From Penelope pileata (lineage: Eukaryota > Chordata > Aves > Galliformes > Cracidae), in contig WBMW01003259.1 in NCBI GenBank assembly GCA_013396635.1, positions 62,001 through 126,000 of the forward strand: a stretch of 64,000 nt of DNA, given 5' to 3'. This document shows positions 11,470 through 23,000 of the stretch, piece by piece (the first letter of the stretch is position 1; every line of letters begins with the position of its first letter). Both the position numbers and the translations under genes were made by a program. Under the pieces are notes generated by a model that was not told where the DNA came from, ran no database searches, and saw only the letters and a program-made list of their open reading frames with translations.

Positions 11470-14400
11470 CTATCCATACGTTCATGTAGTAGAAGAGCAA
11501 TAAAATTCATTACCATTTATTTGTATTGCCTCCCCGTCACAGAACCCCATCAATCTTCATGCTCTCTTGAGAAACAGAAGAATTAGATGGGGTAGTGAAT
11601 ATGTGTCAAAGAACTCCTCTTACTGAACTTGTTTTTTTTTCTTATCTTTACATATACATTTACATAGTGGTTAACCACAAGTGATCAGCTATCCACCAAA
11701 CAATCTTGGCAGATAAATAGCTATGTCCTCGGATCTCTTGAATTCAGTCTGGACGTAGAACAAGTTGTAACGGCATAACTGTAGAACTCTGGCTGTTGCC
11801 ATGTGACACACAAGGGCTGAGCAGGTTGATGTGTTGATGTAAATGAAACTCAAGAAGTACTTGCAGCAGAAAACTTCAGACAGGTGTGGAGGAATACCCT
11901 ACCGTATCACATCAAGAGAGGCAGCCACAAGACTCAGATCTAGCTCGCAAAGATAACAGCCATGCAGAAAGCCATTTTATTAGAGAGGCGAAATAACAAC
12001 CCAGGCCCAATCAGAGACTTGAGTAAAGAAGACTAATTTCAAATTCAGAAACAAAAAGCAGGAAAACATAAAATATTCTTTTGTGGATGATGCATGAAAA
12101 TGGTAATTGAGTGAGCCAAACTCACTTTTGGATACCTTTAGGTAGAGGTTGGATACCTTTAGGTCTCAGAAATTAATACGCAAAATTAATTGTACAGACA
12201 GGGCTCACCTAGCTCATTTAATCAAGCAGTTGCATTGTGAGTTCCATTTCTACTCCTCCTGGGGGCTTTCTCTCTGGTAGAATCACATCTCTCTAGTAGA
12301 ATAACAATGTAATAGGCTTGATAACAACCCACACCCACACTAACCAGTAGAACATAAGCAACTTCCTGGAAAGGACATCTGAGCTTCAGACTGACATGCT
12401 GAGCAAAGGGACTGAGCTCTAGGCTCCTCGTTAAAAAGAAAATCCTAAAACCTCACCTTGCCTACAGTGAGTAAGTAGGATCATTAGTGGACATACAGCA
12501 GCATGCAGAATCGTAGTGTCCGGTGTCACAGATACCTGATTTTTTCCCCCTCTAAGCACTACAGATTCTACACTATCAGGCTACTGGAGTGAGTTCTCCT
12601 GCCAAAAAAGTGCATCTGCCTGTTGACCTCAGGATGGAAGGGAAACAAATAGATGTTTTGCATCCACTGACAGGATTTTGCCATCATTGCAATGAACACC
12701 TAATCCAAAATGTAACTTCGACCTATAAATTGAAAAGACTTCTATGTGGGGGGTCACAAAGCGGATTCCAGTCAAATCTAGACTTTGTTGACACACGTGA
12801 CAAGACACAGCCAAATTGACAGGTTTAAAGCAAATCCAGAATGAATCTGTTCCAGGACCAGAGTCCAATAAAATGTCTCATTATTCTTCAGCACAAAGTC
12901 CTCTTCTTGAGAGGTTCTGCTCGTCCACTTTGTAGATGTGAAGCTGAATGGCATGTACACCAAATCGCAGTCCATACTTCAGCCCTTACTCAAACAATAA
13001 AGGCATCTGCTATGAAAGACTGTCAATGGAATGTGGCTTCTACAACAGAGCCAAGGGCAGAACATCACCTTTGAAGCCACGACACTAATTTTAACGCGAG
13101 AGGCAGCTAGCAACACAGGCAACGCAATAAAAACACTCTTTCTCACCACAGAAAAACTAGAATGGCAACAGGTGTGCTTCTCTTGATTTGAAGGAAAGAG
13201 GTGATGGAAAGCAGAGAGTGAGATCACCATCAAAGGTTAACGGGAGGGAAATATTCATAGTACTGATAGGTAGGATATAAAAGAAAAGTCTGTTTGAATG
13301 GTGCAAACCAACACTTGCAGGCTGAATTATGGAGAGACCCAACCTTGTTCAGTGACAGCCCTTCTCAGCTCCAGACACTTGGTAGCTGCGTGCATTCAGT
13401 CCCACGGGTGATGAGCGAGTCTATTTAAAGCATGACTCCTGCATAATAAAAGCGTTTCCGCAGCTATTTGAGACAGATGAAAAAATACCTGAATATCTCA
13501 CAAGTTCATATGCAGTAGTTACTAAGTTAATAATAAATGCTGCAGAGAACGTCGTTTTCAACATAGACTTTTTCTGAAATGAACTACCTTTCCAGTGACA
13601 GTGAAGAGCTTTCTTCTGATCTGTGACATGTTCTTCCTCAGCAGCATAACCATGATGAGCTACAGGTTGATAGAACCACTCTGGGTTATTGAAAGTAACC
13701 TTAAAAAAAGTTTTGGCAGGAAATCAATCGACAGGAACACAGAATTAAGTTTTTTAGAAACCAGACAGACACCGGTAAATATTGCAGTACCACTTAATTA
13801 AGTCACCCCAACACAAAGAAAATTATATCAATTACAAAAACGTAGACCATTCTGGTGTATCCCACAAAAAACAGCCCCTGAATTTGGACCTACCATCAAG
13901 TAGATGAAGTCTGCCTAAACTAATTGAGGGCATGCTACGAATTCTTTGGGGGGAATATGCTAAGGCATTTCTTTCTTTGGCATATTTTCACCTTCTCCCC
14001 TCCCTTCACTTCTGCCTGCTCCTACTCACTAGGAGTCAATGAGGGCCACACAGAGAGGAAGGCCACACAAGGATTGGGCTGCATCAGGTGTTGGAGACAC
14101 AGCGCTCCACCAGGCAGTACCGACATGACAGGGGGAACTAACCCTTAATTAACCTCTGCCTCACTCCACAAAAATCCACACCTGTAGAGTGAAAGTACGC
14201 TGCATGCTGCATCTTCCTCAAGTCACACAGGGTGTCATTCAGCTGTGTACTGTCATCAGTGGCAATTTAAAGGCTCTCTCTAATTTCCTAATAATTTAAC
14301 CCCTTAACCTCTGCTGCACTAGCCCAATTCTGGAAAGCTACACATTGAACTGGGACAAGGAATTGGTTTGGCTTTGAACAGTATCTGATTCGTCAGGATT

Positions 14401-16661
14401 GATCTGGCTTTAAACACTGTGGAGAGGAAACGGGAAACAAATGGAACTCCTTAGGCTGATGCTGCCACTGCAGATAACGTGCAGTTGATTCAAATCTGAA
14501 CAGTTTTATCTTTTTAAGATAAATACATAAATTGTGAAAACTCTTTATGTTTTTAATCATCCTAATCTTTAGGGGAGTGGGTTAAACTAAGCTGTTAAAA
14601 GGCATTATTTGCGCAGAACAGAGCATTCACATGAGGAGCTGATGCAGCCAAACTACTGCATTTTTAATTCATACTTCAATGTATTTCACAATAGCTCCCT
14701 GGGAGAGACAAGCTCTTATTTCTCTGACAGCCTTGAAACGTGAACTGAGAGACCCAAGGTTCTGTGTGTGTGAAAGCATGTAGGCATACTAAAGGTGAAT
14801 CAACTAAAGGTATGGACCTGTGATTGAAAGCCTCTTCCCTCCTCACTAGAGTAACCAAACGGGGATTAAATCTGCTTTTATTTTTTGGCACCATCACTGT
14901 AAGTCTTTCACCCAAACTTTCTTGAGTATTTCTCTATACGTAAATAGGAGAGGAGTTCTGGGGGCTGTTGTCCGAGTTGGTAGCTTTCCCTTTGGAGAAG
15001 CGAAATCTGACACAGTAGGAGGCACCACAAGACTCAGGGAAATCTGTAGAGGTGATTTTCAAAGAGAATTATGTTCCTAACTGTGGGAACATATTTGCAG
15101 GAGGGTGGGAAATGTAAGCAATTTTCCCTGCCCTCACAGTCCTCTTTCTCAGTGTGCCCTACCCCACCTCCTGGGTCTTGTCTAGCAGGCCTACTCACTT
15201 GGGAAACATCCTTTTAATTAATAAAATTCACAACGTAGTTTGAACTTGAAAAAACACGTGTAAAAAAATGAGCAAAATGCCGTGGACTAAAGGATTCCAG
15301 CAGCCAGAACTGCCCACTAACAGAAATGCAAAACAGAACATGAAATCAATTAATTTAGAGATTTTTTTAAGTGTGTTTTTCAAAAGACTGTGCTTACTGA
15401 CAGATGCAGCAAAACCAACCTTTTGAGGGCTTTGAAGTTTTTCTTCATTTTTTGAAATAAATAGACCAGTCGTTGCACCATGAAAACAAAGGCTGATGGG
15501 TATTTATTAAGAAGCATTCATACTTTAAAATAACCACTGTAAGAAATAGGATTCCTACAAGCTATGGGACATAATGGAAAGAAGATGGGTTTGTAACAGT
15601 ATTTTGTAACCAAGCTATGCAAACCATCCAGAAGTTGTTGTAAATAATGCTCTGTATTATATGCTTAGGCTTATGGCTTTAAAAAGAAGGGAATGGAGTA
15701 TTTCCACGTTTAATCCAACAGCGAATAAAAGGCAACTTAGAGGGAGACAATTTCTCACCGATTGACACAACAACAGAATTAACTCTCTATAAACTTCACC
15801 CACAGATTTTTTCATGCCATTTCTTATGTGAAGAAAAAATAACGAAAGAAATCAAAGCATTATTTGGGTATAGATGTTCAAAATGCAAAGCAAGAAGAGC
15901 CAAATGGCTATTTCTGGACATTCTGTCCAATAATAACACAGAGATGAATCAACACTCACCCTTTATATATGCTATGGCATAAGCAATCTGCAAGCTGAAA
16001 CGTTAAGAGGAAACTAGAATTACTTTAGACTTAGTAAGCAAGAGATTAGCAAAACAAAGCACGGGCTATAATCACCATCAGGAAACAAAAATAATTTCAC
16101 TCCATCGTTGCAGTCTATTTATTCAAACACTACACTTATTTTAATTCAACGGTGTGATGTAAGTGAGGGATACAATATGTATATAAAGCATCACCTCTCT
16201 GATGTTCCCTTGCACGGACGTATTTTCATCCTCATTAGTGTTGGTTTTTTTTAACATCAAAAAGCATAGTTTGTCCTAAATTAATTTCATCACAATGTTG
16301 ACAGGAAAAAGCCACAGATTATAGAGAAATAGGATATAAGGCTGATTGTCTATGCACCATTGGACAACCTAGGGAGACATAAGGTGAAAGGATGAAAGGC
16401 CTTTCAAAAACATCAGTTTCTGTTTTGCTGTGTACTTCGGTGTTACTAAGCCGACATCGTATTTGTCTGTATGAGGCTCACAAAACTATTCAGTTTGGCA
16501 TTTTTTTCTGATATCTGCAGCACAACTCATTGCAGGTGTGTCTCGTCCTCCAGTATCACTTTGTTTGCAGATATTTCATTCAACTCAAATGAAATCAGTA
16601 ACTCATACAACATGGAAAAAAAAGTAATGATGTAGCTTGAGTAGATACAGCAGCAATTTAC
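11470..16661. other. Intron-like or non-coding stretch, no exon recognised
   Basis: This lies between the 11.4 kb and 16.8 kb HINFP-like remnants. Open frames of 60-84 codons occur on both strands around 12.6-13.3 kb but lack splice sites and family motifs. No repeat family was recognised. The finger expected between the two remnants (the HINFP CGWKGC finger) was not found here. Confidence 0.45.
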
Positions 16662-16901
16662 CTCATCTTGGAGAAAGTAGTAGCGAAGGAAAACTGTCTG
16701 AAAATCATCTTGCTCAACAGTTACACAAAAAGAGGCAGAACGATAAGATCATCTGCAAGGCATCGTTCCTGTGGGTGCTCGCTGGCTGTAAATAAAAGTT
16801 GAGCTTCTGAGTCCAATAGCAAAAGGGAACGTGCTTCCCTATATCATCTTCCCTATACGTCATATCAGTGAGAGGCCATTTTTGATCAGGAGTGAACACC
16901 T
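16662..16901 (-). pseudogene. Possible N-terminal HINFP-like exon remnant (C-x-W finger)
   Basis: A strong acceptor (pyrimidine tract ending TTAG at 16902) opens a frame reading PLTDMTYREDDIGKHV, PFCYWTQKLNFYLQPAS, THRNDALQMI before a stop. The C-x-W start, a conserved Pro twelve residues on and an Arg at the finger's helix position parallel HINFP's CLWEHC finger, with both zinc His replaced (Asn, Gln). A GTAAAT donor closes the block at 16661. The similarity is low. Confidence 0.3.
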
Positions 16902-18989
16902 CTAAGAAATAGAAAGAAAACTATATAGGCAGCAGTATTTGTGTTAACATTCTCACAAATAAATTAATAAATAAATCAGCAGATCATTACCTGGGTTCAC
17001 TTGATACACAAACAGTACGGTTGAAACTGAATCATTTTCAATATAGCCTAACAAAAAGTGATCAAGATAAAACCTACTTTTAATTGGAACCAGTTTTGGG
17101 CAAAAGTGAACATGAGACTTACATGAGCAGCCGATTGCAAATGCCTGATTTCTGTCCCAGGCAAAAAAATAAAAAAAAAATAATTTCTATTTGACCAAGG
17201 CTACACCAGATATTCTGTCACTTTTCTTTAGATAAACAGTAAGCGCCCTGGACCTCTCTGTATAGAAACTGCCAAATTCACTAATTTATCATTTAACTGG
17301 CTGTATTACAGTTTTGTGGGTATGCTTACATGAGGTAAGTTGCTTCTTTGTCAAAAAGATCGTTTCAGTCCCCACAGAGGGAAAGAAAATGTGAAGCTGT
17401 AGATTTTATGCAAAGATGTTTACATGTGCATTAATGCTACCATAATAATTCCCATATATAACTTCTGGGGATAGTGGGAAACGCTCATTTATAAGTTTGA
17501 GGAAAAAATCCCAATGGTGAGTGAAATCCAAAGATAGGAAAGGAAAAAAAATGAGCAGTATCTCAACACGTTTCACTCACATCACAACTCTTCCCAGTGG
17601 GAAAACATCTCCTCTGAGCCCTTGGCAGCTGATGCCTGCTCCAGCTGTTCAGCAGGGCAAACAGATTTGCCAGTCCCAAAAGCACAGAAATACTACGGTG
17701 CTTTGTACCTCAAAGCAGAATTTTCTACAGAAAGGCACTTCATAGATTCAACGAGAAAATTTTTTTAAATTGGCATTTTTCTTAGGTGTATACTAAGATG
17801 CGCTTTGGTTTTGGTCACACAGATGTTGTTAACGTTGGTTCAATTCTATATTTTTCACTTTTAATTAAAACTCATCCACCTTTAATTAAAACGTCTACAC
17901 CTGTAATTACACTTGATTACAGTGCTAAGAATAAAGAGCAGGATACACCAGAGCCAAAATACTTATATTAAAAAGTCCAGTGTATGATTGCTATCCCATC
18001 CACAGGGACCGCCTAGAATTTTCTGCAGAATCAGATTTTTTTGTTTTCAAGTACAGAGTGTCATTAAAAAGATGTAAAATACAACACCAGTCATAAAACA
18101 ACACCAGTGCCTGCAACCAAATAAGGCAAACGCCGTACAACCAATAACGTTTCCAATTTTCCATAACAATTTGTACAAATGCTACTTCAAACTTAGAATT
18201 CCGAAGCACCACCAGGCCAAGTACCCGCAGGGGAAGCACTCTGCCATTCAGCACCAATTTTCTAAAAGCTGTTTTAGACAACTGCACCTGCAGAGAACCC
18301 AACATTAGGAAAATCCTCAGCAGAAGTTCTCATGACATCACCTCTCCCATCACCTCTCTTTCCATTTTAGTAACAATCATCAACGAGAAAAATCCAAGAC
18401 AATCAGACTCAAAGTTAGAAGCAAATGGAAACCCTCATCTAAGGGCTTCGTGCTGCTGGGCCCCAGGAAAGCCATGCAGGTAACTGACAGCGGTATTACT
18501 TTCTGGGTTAGGAAATAATCTTCAAAACTGCCACATAGTCTGTGTGACCGATGGGACATGAGTGAACTGCTGCTGCCAGAGGGACTGGAGATACTCTGCC
18601 AAGTGTTCTGCTTCCTACAGAGATGCCTTCTTCCCAATTCACATGGCAGTAGCAATTCAGAGTTCTTGAATTTGCTTCCAGGAGCCGTCACCTAAAACTT
18701 TTAGAAGTACAGAAGCTTTAGTTTTGTCGATTTCCCTTGTAAAAACAACAGTTAAGAGCACGGACTCCTCAATGACAAACTTTTTTTTTTTTTTTAATTA
18801 CTGGATACTTTATTTCAAGAATCTATGGTCATCTTTGGCAGACGTTTATGCCTTGCCAGAAGCCTAAAGCTGTAACATTTTAATTACAGCCATACAGTAG
18901 GAGCCCTAGGATCGCTGTCCCAAACATCTGCTACTGTAATATAACTGCACAGCAGCGTTGCATAACGTCTTTCCACATAGGAAGCCAGA

Positions 18990-19161
18990 GAAGCCATCCC
19001 CAAGAATGCAGTTCCCAGGCTGGATGGGCCCTGGGCAGCCTGACCCAGTGGGTGGCACTGCCCACGGCAGGGGGTGGGGCTGGGGGGGGGGCTTCGAGGG
19101 CCCTTCAACCCAAACCATTCTGTGATCCTATGAATTCCACTNNGATCCTATGAATTCCACT
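18990..19161 (+). mobile_element. CR1 LINE 3' end fragment
   Basis: The block 'ggatgggccctgggcagcct', 'cactgcccacggcag', 'aaccattctgtgatcctatg' is the typical 3' end of avian CR1 elements, ending in the ATTCTRTG-type tail, in plus orientation. It is 5' truncated, as CR1 copies usually are. The tail is interrupted by a two-N gap. Confidence 0.8.
19124..19161. repeat. 18-bp exact duplication around a two-base N gap
   Basis: The 18 bases gatcctatgaattccact occur at 19124-19141 and again at 19144-19161, separated only by NN. This looks like two overlapping contig ends joined without being merged, so the true sequence probably has one copy. Confidence 0.8.
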
Positions 19162-19279
19162 GTCACTTTAACCTGACGAAACCACAGGCTCCCACTGAAC
19201 AGTGGGAACACTTCTGGAGATCCTGCAGTGAGATTCGTACAGGCAGCCACGAAGAGAAAACTAACCCAATTAAAAGCTA

Positions 19280-20070
19280 GTTCCTGGAGGCAGTGACCGG
19301 CGGACAGCTAAGCCAGCTTTCTGCCCAGCTGGATGCATGTCTGTATCGATCTAACCCAGCCCCTACCCCCGCCGGCTGCTGGCAGCAGAGCCCTGCCAGC
19401 TCATTTGCCCGGGGCCGCTCCCAGCCCGCCTCATTCCCGGCCGTCTGGAGCCGTTCCACGACCCTGAGCCGCCTGCGAGCAGACCAGCGGGCAGAGCTCA
19501 GCCAGCAGCAGCTGCGGGGGGAGGCTGGCGTGTTCCGTCACACGCGGGCCGGGAGACAAGCCGAGTCCCACAGCCTGGAGCAGCGGTGTCACAGCCCGGC
19601 TGCGCCTTCCCTGGGGCTGCTGCTGCCCACAGGGTGGAGAGCGTGGATGGAAACTAAGGCACGGGCACAGCGCTGGTTAAAAAAACGGCACGCCGGTGGA
19701 AAAGCACGCAGGAACCAGCCGGGAACGCAGCGGGGCTAAGCAGACACTGCCAACCCGCAACGTCTCCGTGCTTCTGGCCGCTCAAGATACTGACTCGGAA
19801 GCACGCCCTCACGAGTTACTCGCCAAAAAGCTGCCCACGCGCCCGACCAACGGCCCTAACGGCCGGCGGCGCGAGGCAGGTACCCGCGCGCACCTGCGCC
19901 CACCTCAGGCGGGGCCGCGTGACGGTTTTGCGCGCCTGCGCAGAAGGCGGCTCCCGCTGTGGCGGCAGCGGGCTGTGGTCAGAGTCCCCTCGGAGCCGGG
20001 CGCTGCTCTGAGCGAGCCCCTGGCTGTGCTGCGGGGTGGCAGCGTGCGGGCCGTACGGTGAGAGCAACAG
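19280..20070. promoter_or_regulatory. CpG island without an assigned gene
   Basis: The stretch is rich in GC and CpG (ggccgctcccagcccgcctc, cggccggcggcgcgaggcag and similar), in sharp contrast to the AT-rich flanks. Open frames inside it (149 and 121 codons on plus) have the unstructured Arg/Ala/Pro composition expected of random GC-rich sequence. It lies about 2.4 kb upstream, in minus-strand terms, of the first HINFP-like remnant, and about 7 kb past the PRDM15 stop. Possible donors exist on both strands (plus ACG then GTGAGA near 20058; minus CAG then GTGCGC near 19893), so direction is open. Confidence 0.7.
19931..19942. promoter_or_regulatory. NRF1-like binding site
   Basis: The sequence cgcgcctgcgca (minus: TGCGCAGGCGCG) differs from the palindromic NRF1 consensus YGCGCAYGCGCR at one central base. 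It sits in the core of the CpG island, as is usual for NRF1-driven promoters. Binding is inferred. Confidence 0.45.
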
Positions 20071-23000
20071 CTTCCCTTAGCTAGGAGTGCTCTCGGGGCT
20101 GGCTGAGTTGCCTTCCAACACCACTCTTTTCCAGGTTTTCAGCCAGGAACGCCTCATACCTATCTCTGTCGATCCCGCTTCGTGCTCGAATAACCACACC
20201 ACTATGTTGTGCCCGGGGGAAAACTTAGTGCGTGTTGGGATTTGCATGCGTTTCATGGGAAAAGCAGTGGCAGAGGGAGGAGAGGGAATGAGAAATAGAT
20301 GCCTTTGCCTCCAGGACAAAGTTTCTCATTTTTCTCTTTGATTATGCAATCTGAGCTCTTCTCTGTTCCATCGGTATGAAGGGTGCTGTGTCACAGGTCC
20401 CGCTGGCCCTTCAGCAAACCCTTCAGCGTGGGCTTCACGGGAGGGCAGTGCAGCAGCTGCTCTGTGCTGCCTAAGGCAGCCCCCAAGGAACCCCACGTAC
20501 CCCCGACTGTACCCATATTAATTTTGAAAACAAACGCTGAATCCTCTACGATCACCAAGGGCCTCGGGTACAGGGCCATTTGTACAGCAGGCAGACAAGG
20601 GCACTTATTTACTCCTTTGAAAGCTCAGATGGGGGTCTGAACACAGGCATGGGTGTGAGGAGAATGGAATAAGAGCTCTCACACAGTTTGGGTTGTTTTT
20701 TTTTTTNCACGGCACAGCCTGTATAACAGATTTGAGATCTGTTCTTTTTTATCCCCCTCTCCTTTGGCAAGGAGCTAGGGTAAGAACTTCCCCACCCTCT
20801 CCTTTAATCTGCTCATTTGATTTCTTTTGTTGTTGTTTTGCTCTTTGATTGCAAAGTGCCCCTCTTTATTCTCCTGTCGTCCCCTCAGCGAAGCTCCTGT
20901 GTCAGCCTTGCGCGGAGATAGCACAGGCACGACTGAGCAGGTCTGTCCTGTGCGTGAGAAAGGACCTTCAGCCTTGAGAATGCTGCCCAGAACCTTGCTC
21001 GTGCTCTTTCTAGAAGTGATGAAATGTGGACCTGCTGCATTCTCTTATCACTCGTGCATCTTGCACTTTGGTTTCTGCATGTTGCTGCGTATAACACAGT
21101 GTTTCACCTTTGAATTTAATCTATGGTAAACTAAGCACACACTAACGCTTTCCCCTTCGCAAGTAACAGCGTAGGTTCTGCTAGAAAAAAGCACCTGAGC
21201 ACAATAATCACCAATAGTTAGATAACTGGACTGCATCTACCACAGCTGTGTTCTCTCTGCCTTTTATAGATGTAAGTTGCACGTCCAATGTATTTCACTG
21301 TCTGGCCCACCTTTCTTTCCAGATCCTTGAAGTTGGCAGATAGAAGGCTCAGAGACACCCACGCTCCTTTGAGTCCTGTGGAAGCTGCCAGCTGGGCTGG
21401 GACGAGATAAGAAGAGAACAGGGCTTGAGGGGAAGGCTGGCAGAACTCAGCTGGTATCTGGCCCCGCTAACAGCACCCAGCTCGTCAGTCCATACACAGC
21501 AGTTCTGGCAGCCCAGCCACAGCATGGGTTGTCTCCTTCCTTGTGCTGCTGTCACAGCAAGAACCTCACACTCATGTGGGTAGAAGGGTGGAAACTTGCA
21601 GAGAATGAGCATCATTAGGTCTGTTAATTTTGACTCCTCCTTCTGCCACCACTACGCTTGTTTTTTTTTTCTGTCCTGTAGCCATTTAGTTTTTGCCACA
21701 GTTACCAAACACCTTCAAAACTTCCTAGAATCAAAATCTAGATGTAGACAGAAAAATACGGGAAGGCGCTCAACTGACAGCAAAATGAATTTAGAATCAA
21801 AGAACGCTGCTTTAGATGGAACAAATCCCTTGCTCAGGGCTTTTGATTGCTTTTGATATCAGCTGTCCTAAAGGCATTATAACTCACCAGCCATACGCTG
21901 ACTGGTCAAAACAGCTCATGGAGGCAACAGCAGCACGCTATAAACCTTGATGAAATCCTGACCTGAGGAGCAAGGCTGGAGTCTCTTGGGGGAGGCTCAC
22001 CTTCCCGACCGCCCTCAAAGGGTTCGCTTTCTGCCCCTTTCAGCTTAGCTGTTAGGAAGGTACGTTTAGCAACAGTGAGCTTGGATGCTACGAAATCTGA
22101 AGCGTCAGCCGTCATCAGGCAGTGCTGCAGGGGCTCTGTGTGCTAATTCCAGTTTGAGCTCTGCCTTTTGTAGCTGGCAGCAATGCACGCACAGAGTGAG
22201 TACCTCAGGACCCAGAAGGGAAAAGAAATCCAGAACGACTGTCTCAAAGCATTTCAGAGCAAGAAACGTGTTTCCCAACCATGGTTACACTCTGTAGTGA
22301 AGTAACTGCGGCTTCCTAGTGTTCCAGCATTTTAATCAAGAAAACTTAACAGCTTCTTGCCTCATACAGTGAGAATATGGTAGTAGCATCTTGGCACTGG
22401 ATGACAAACACTATGAAAATGCCTTTTTTGTTGCTGTTGTCCTGTTGCCAACACGACACTGAATCTGCTACAGGGCAAAAGCCCTCATGTGAATACAAAT
22501 CTTGGCAACTGATCTCAGATGCAAGTCACTTGGCTGTACAGTCCTTGCCCAAAACTACGCAGAGCAGAGCTTTGCTGTGAATTGTAGTGCAGATCAGCAG
22601 TATCCTCCTGCAGTACGGTTCCTTCTCCTTTTCTACCAGATTAGGCCAACGCACTCACGACTGCCAGGAAAAGGCGTGCCGAAAATACAAAGGGGTAAGG
22701 ATTTTCCAAGAGCTGTGCCTGTATCAGTAATCAGTATCAAGCCAGAAGGAATTACAGGGTGTGACAGTAGTACTTGAAATCCACTAAACAGCGCCAAGGA
22801 AATACCATTACTGAAAAGGAATTCACAAAGCGATCCTAACAAAGCTATTTCCCCCATCTATTCTCACGTAACACCGACAGTTTTCATGACCGTCATTTGG
22901 ATGCGTGGTATCTTTTCCATTGCTAGCTTTCCAGATGAGAAATTCAGGCATCTTTTTGTGTGCGGAACAATAGTACATCACTTGGACAAACTGACAGAAA

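Larger units (their letters stand above)
4563..16901 (-). pseudogene. HINFP-like C2H2 zinc-finger gene, decayed (multi-exon pseudogene)
   Basis: Eight minus-strand blocks follow the order of the histone H4 transcription factor HINFP, from a C-x-W finger (16.8 kb) through the CPTCGG finger (11.4 kb) and later fingers (8.9, 7.7, 6.6, 5.7 kb) to the C-terminal region (5.4, 4.6-5.0 kb). Most blocks end in usable splice sites and the 7.7, 6.6 and 5.7 kb exons keep matching phases. Introns are retained, so this is not a processed copy. Disabling changes seen directly: a one-base deletion in the 6.6 kb exon, two in-frame TAA codons in the 5.7 kb exon, a frame change in the last exon, and zinc ligands replaced (Cys by Ser, Trp or Phe; His by Gln or Arg). 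Known: HINFP binds histone H4 promoters; the human gene is on 11q, so this would be a paralogue or ancient duplicate. Alternative: a fast-evolving gene with assembly errors. The homology rests on remembered HINFP features, not a search. Confidence 0.62.
16902..19279. other. Non-coding stretch between HINFP-like remnants and CpG island
   Basis: No convincing exon was found. A minus-strand open frame at 17991-18305 (104 codons) is hydrophobic and low in motifs, and an upstream C-x-W-like fragment near 17.6 kb on the minus strand was too weak to call. The right part carries a CR1 tail. Confidence 0.45.

Noticed and set aside
17560..17740. Possible N-terminal C-x-W finger on the minus strand (FLCFWDW, then SEEMFSHWEE in another frame)
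   Set aside because: The matching pieces lie in different frames and the similarity is too weak to separate from chance.
17991..18305. 104-codon minus-strand open frame between CpG island and HINFP-like remnants
   Set aside because: Hydrophobic, Leu/Val/Trp-rich, with no finger pattern and no clear splice frame; no support as an exon.
19293..20061. Plus-strand open frames of 149 and 121 codons in the 19-20 kb CpG island
   Set aside because: No recognisable domain and composition driven by GC content; kept only as a CpG island.
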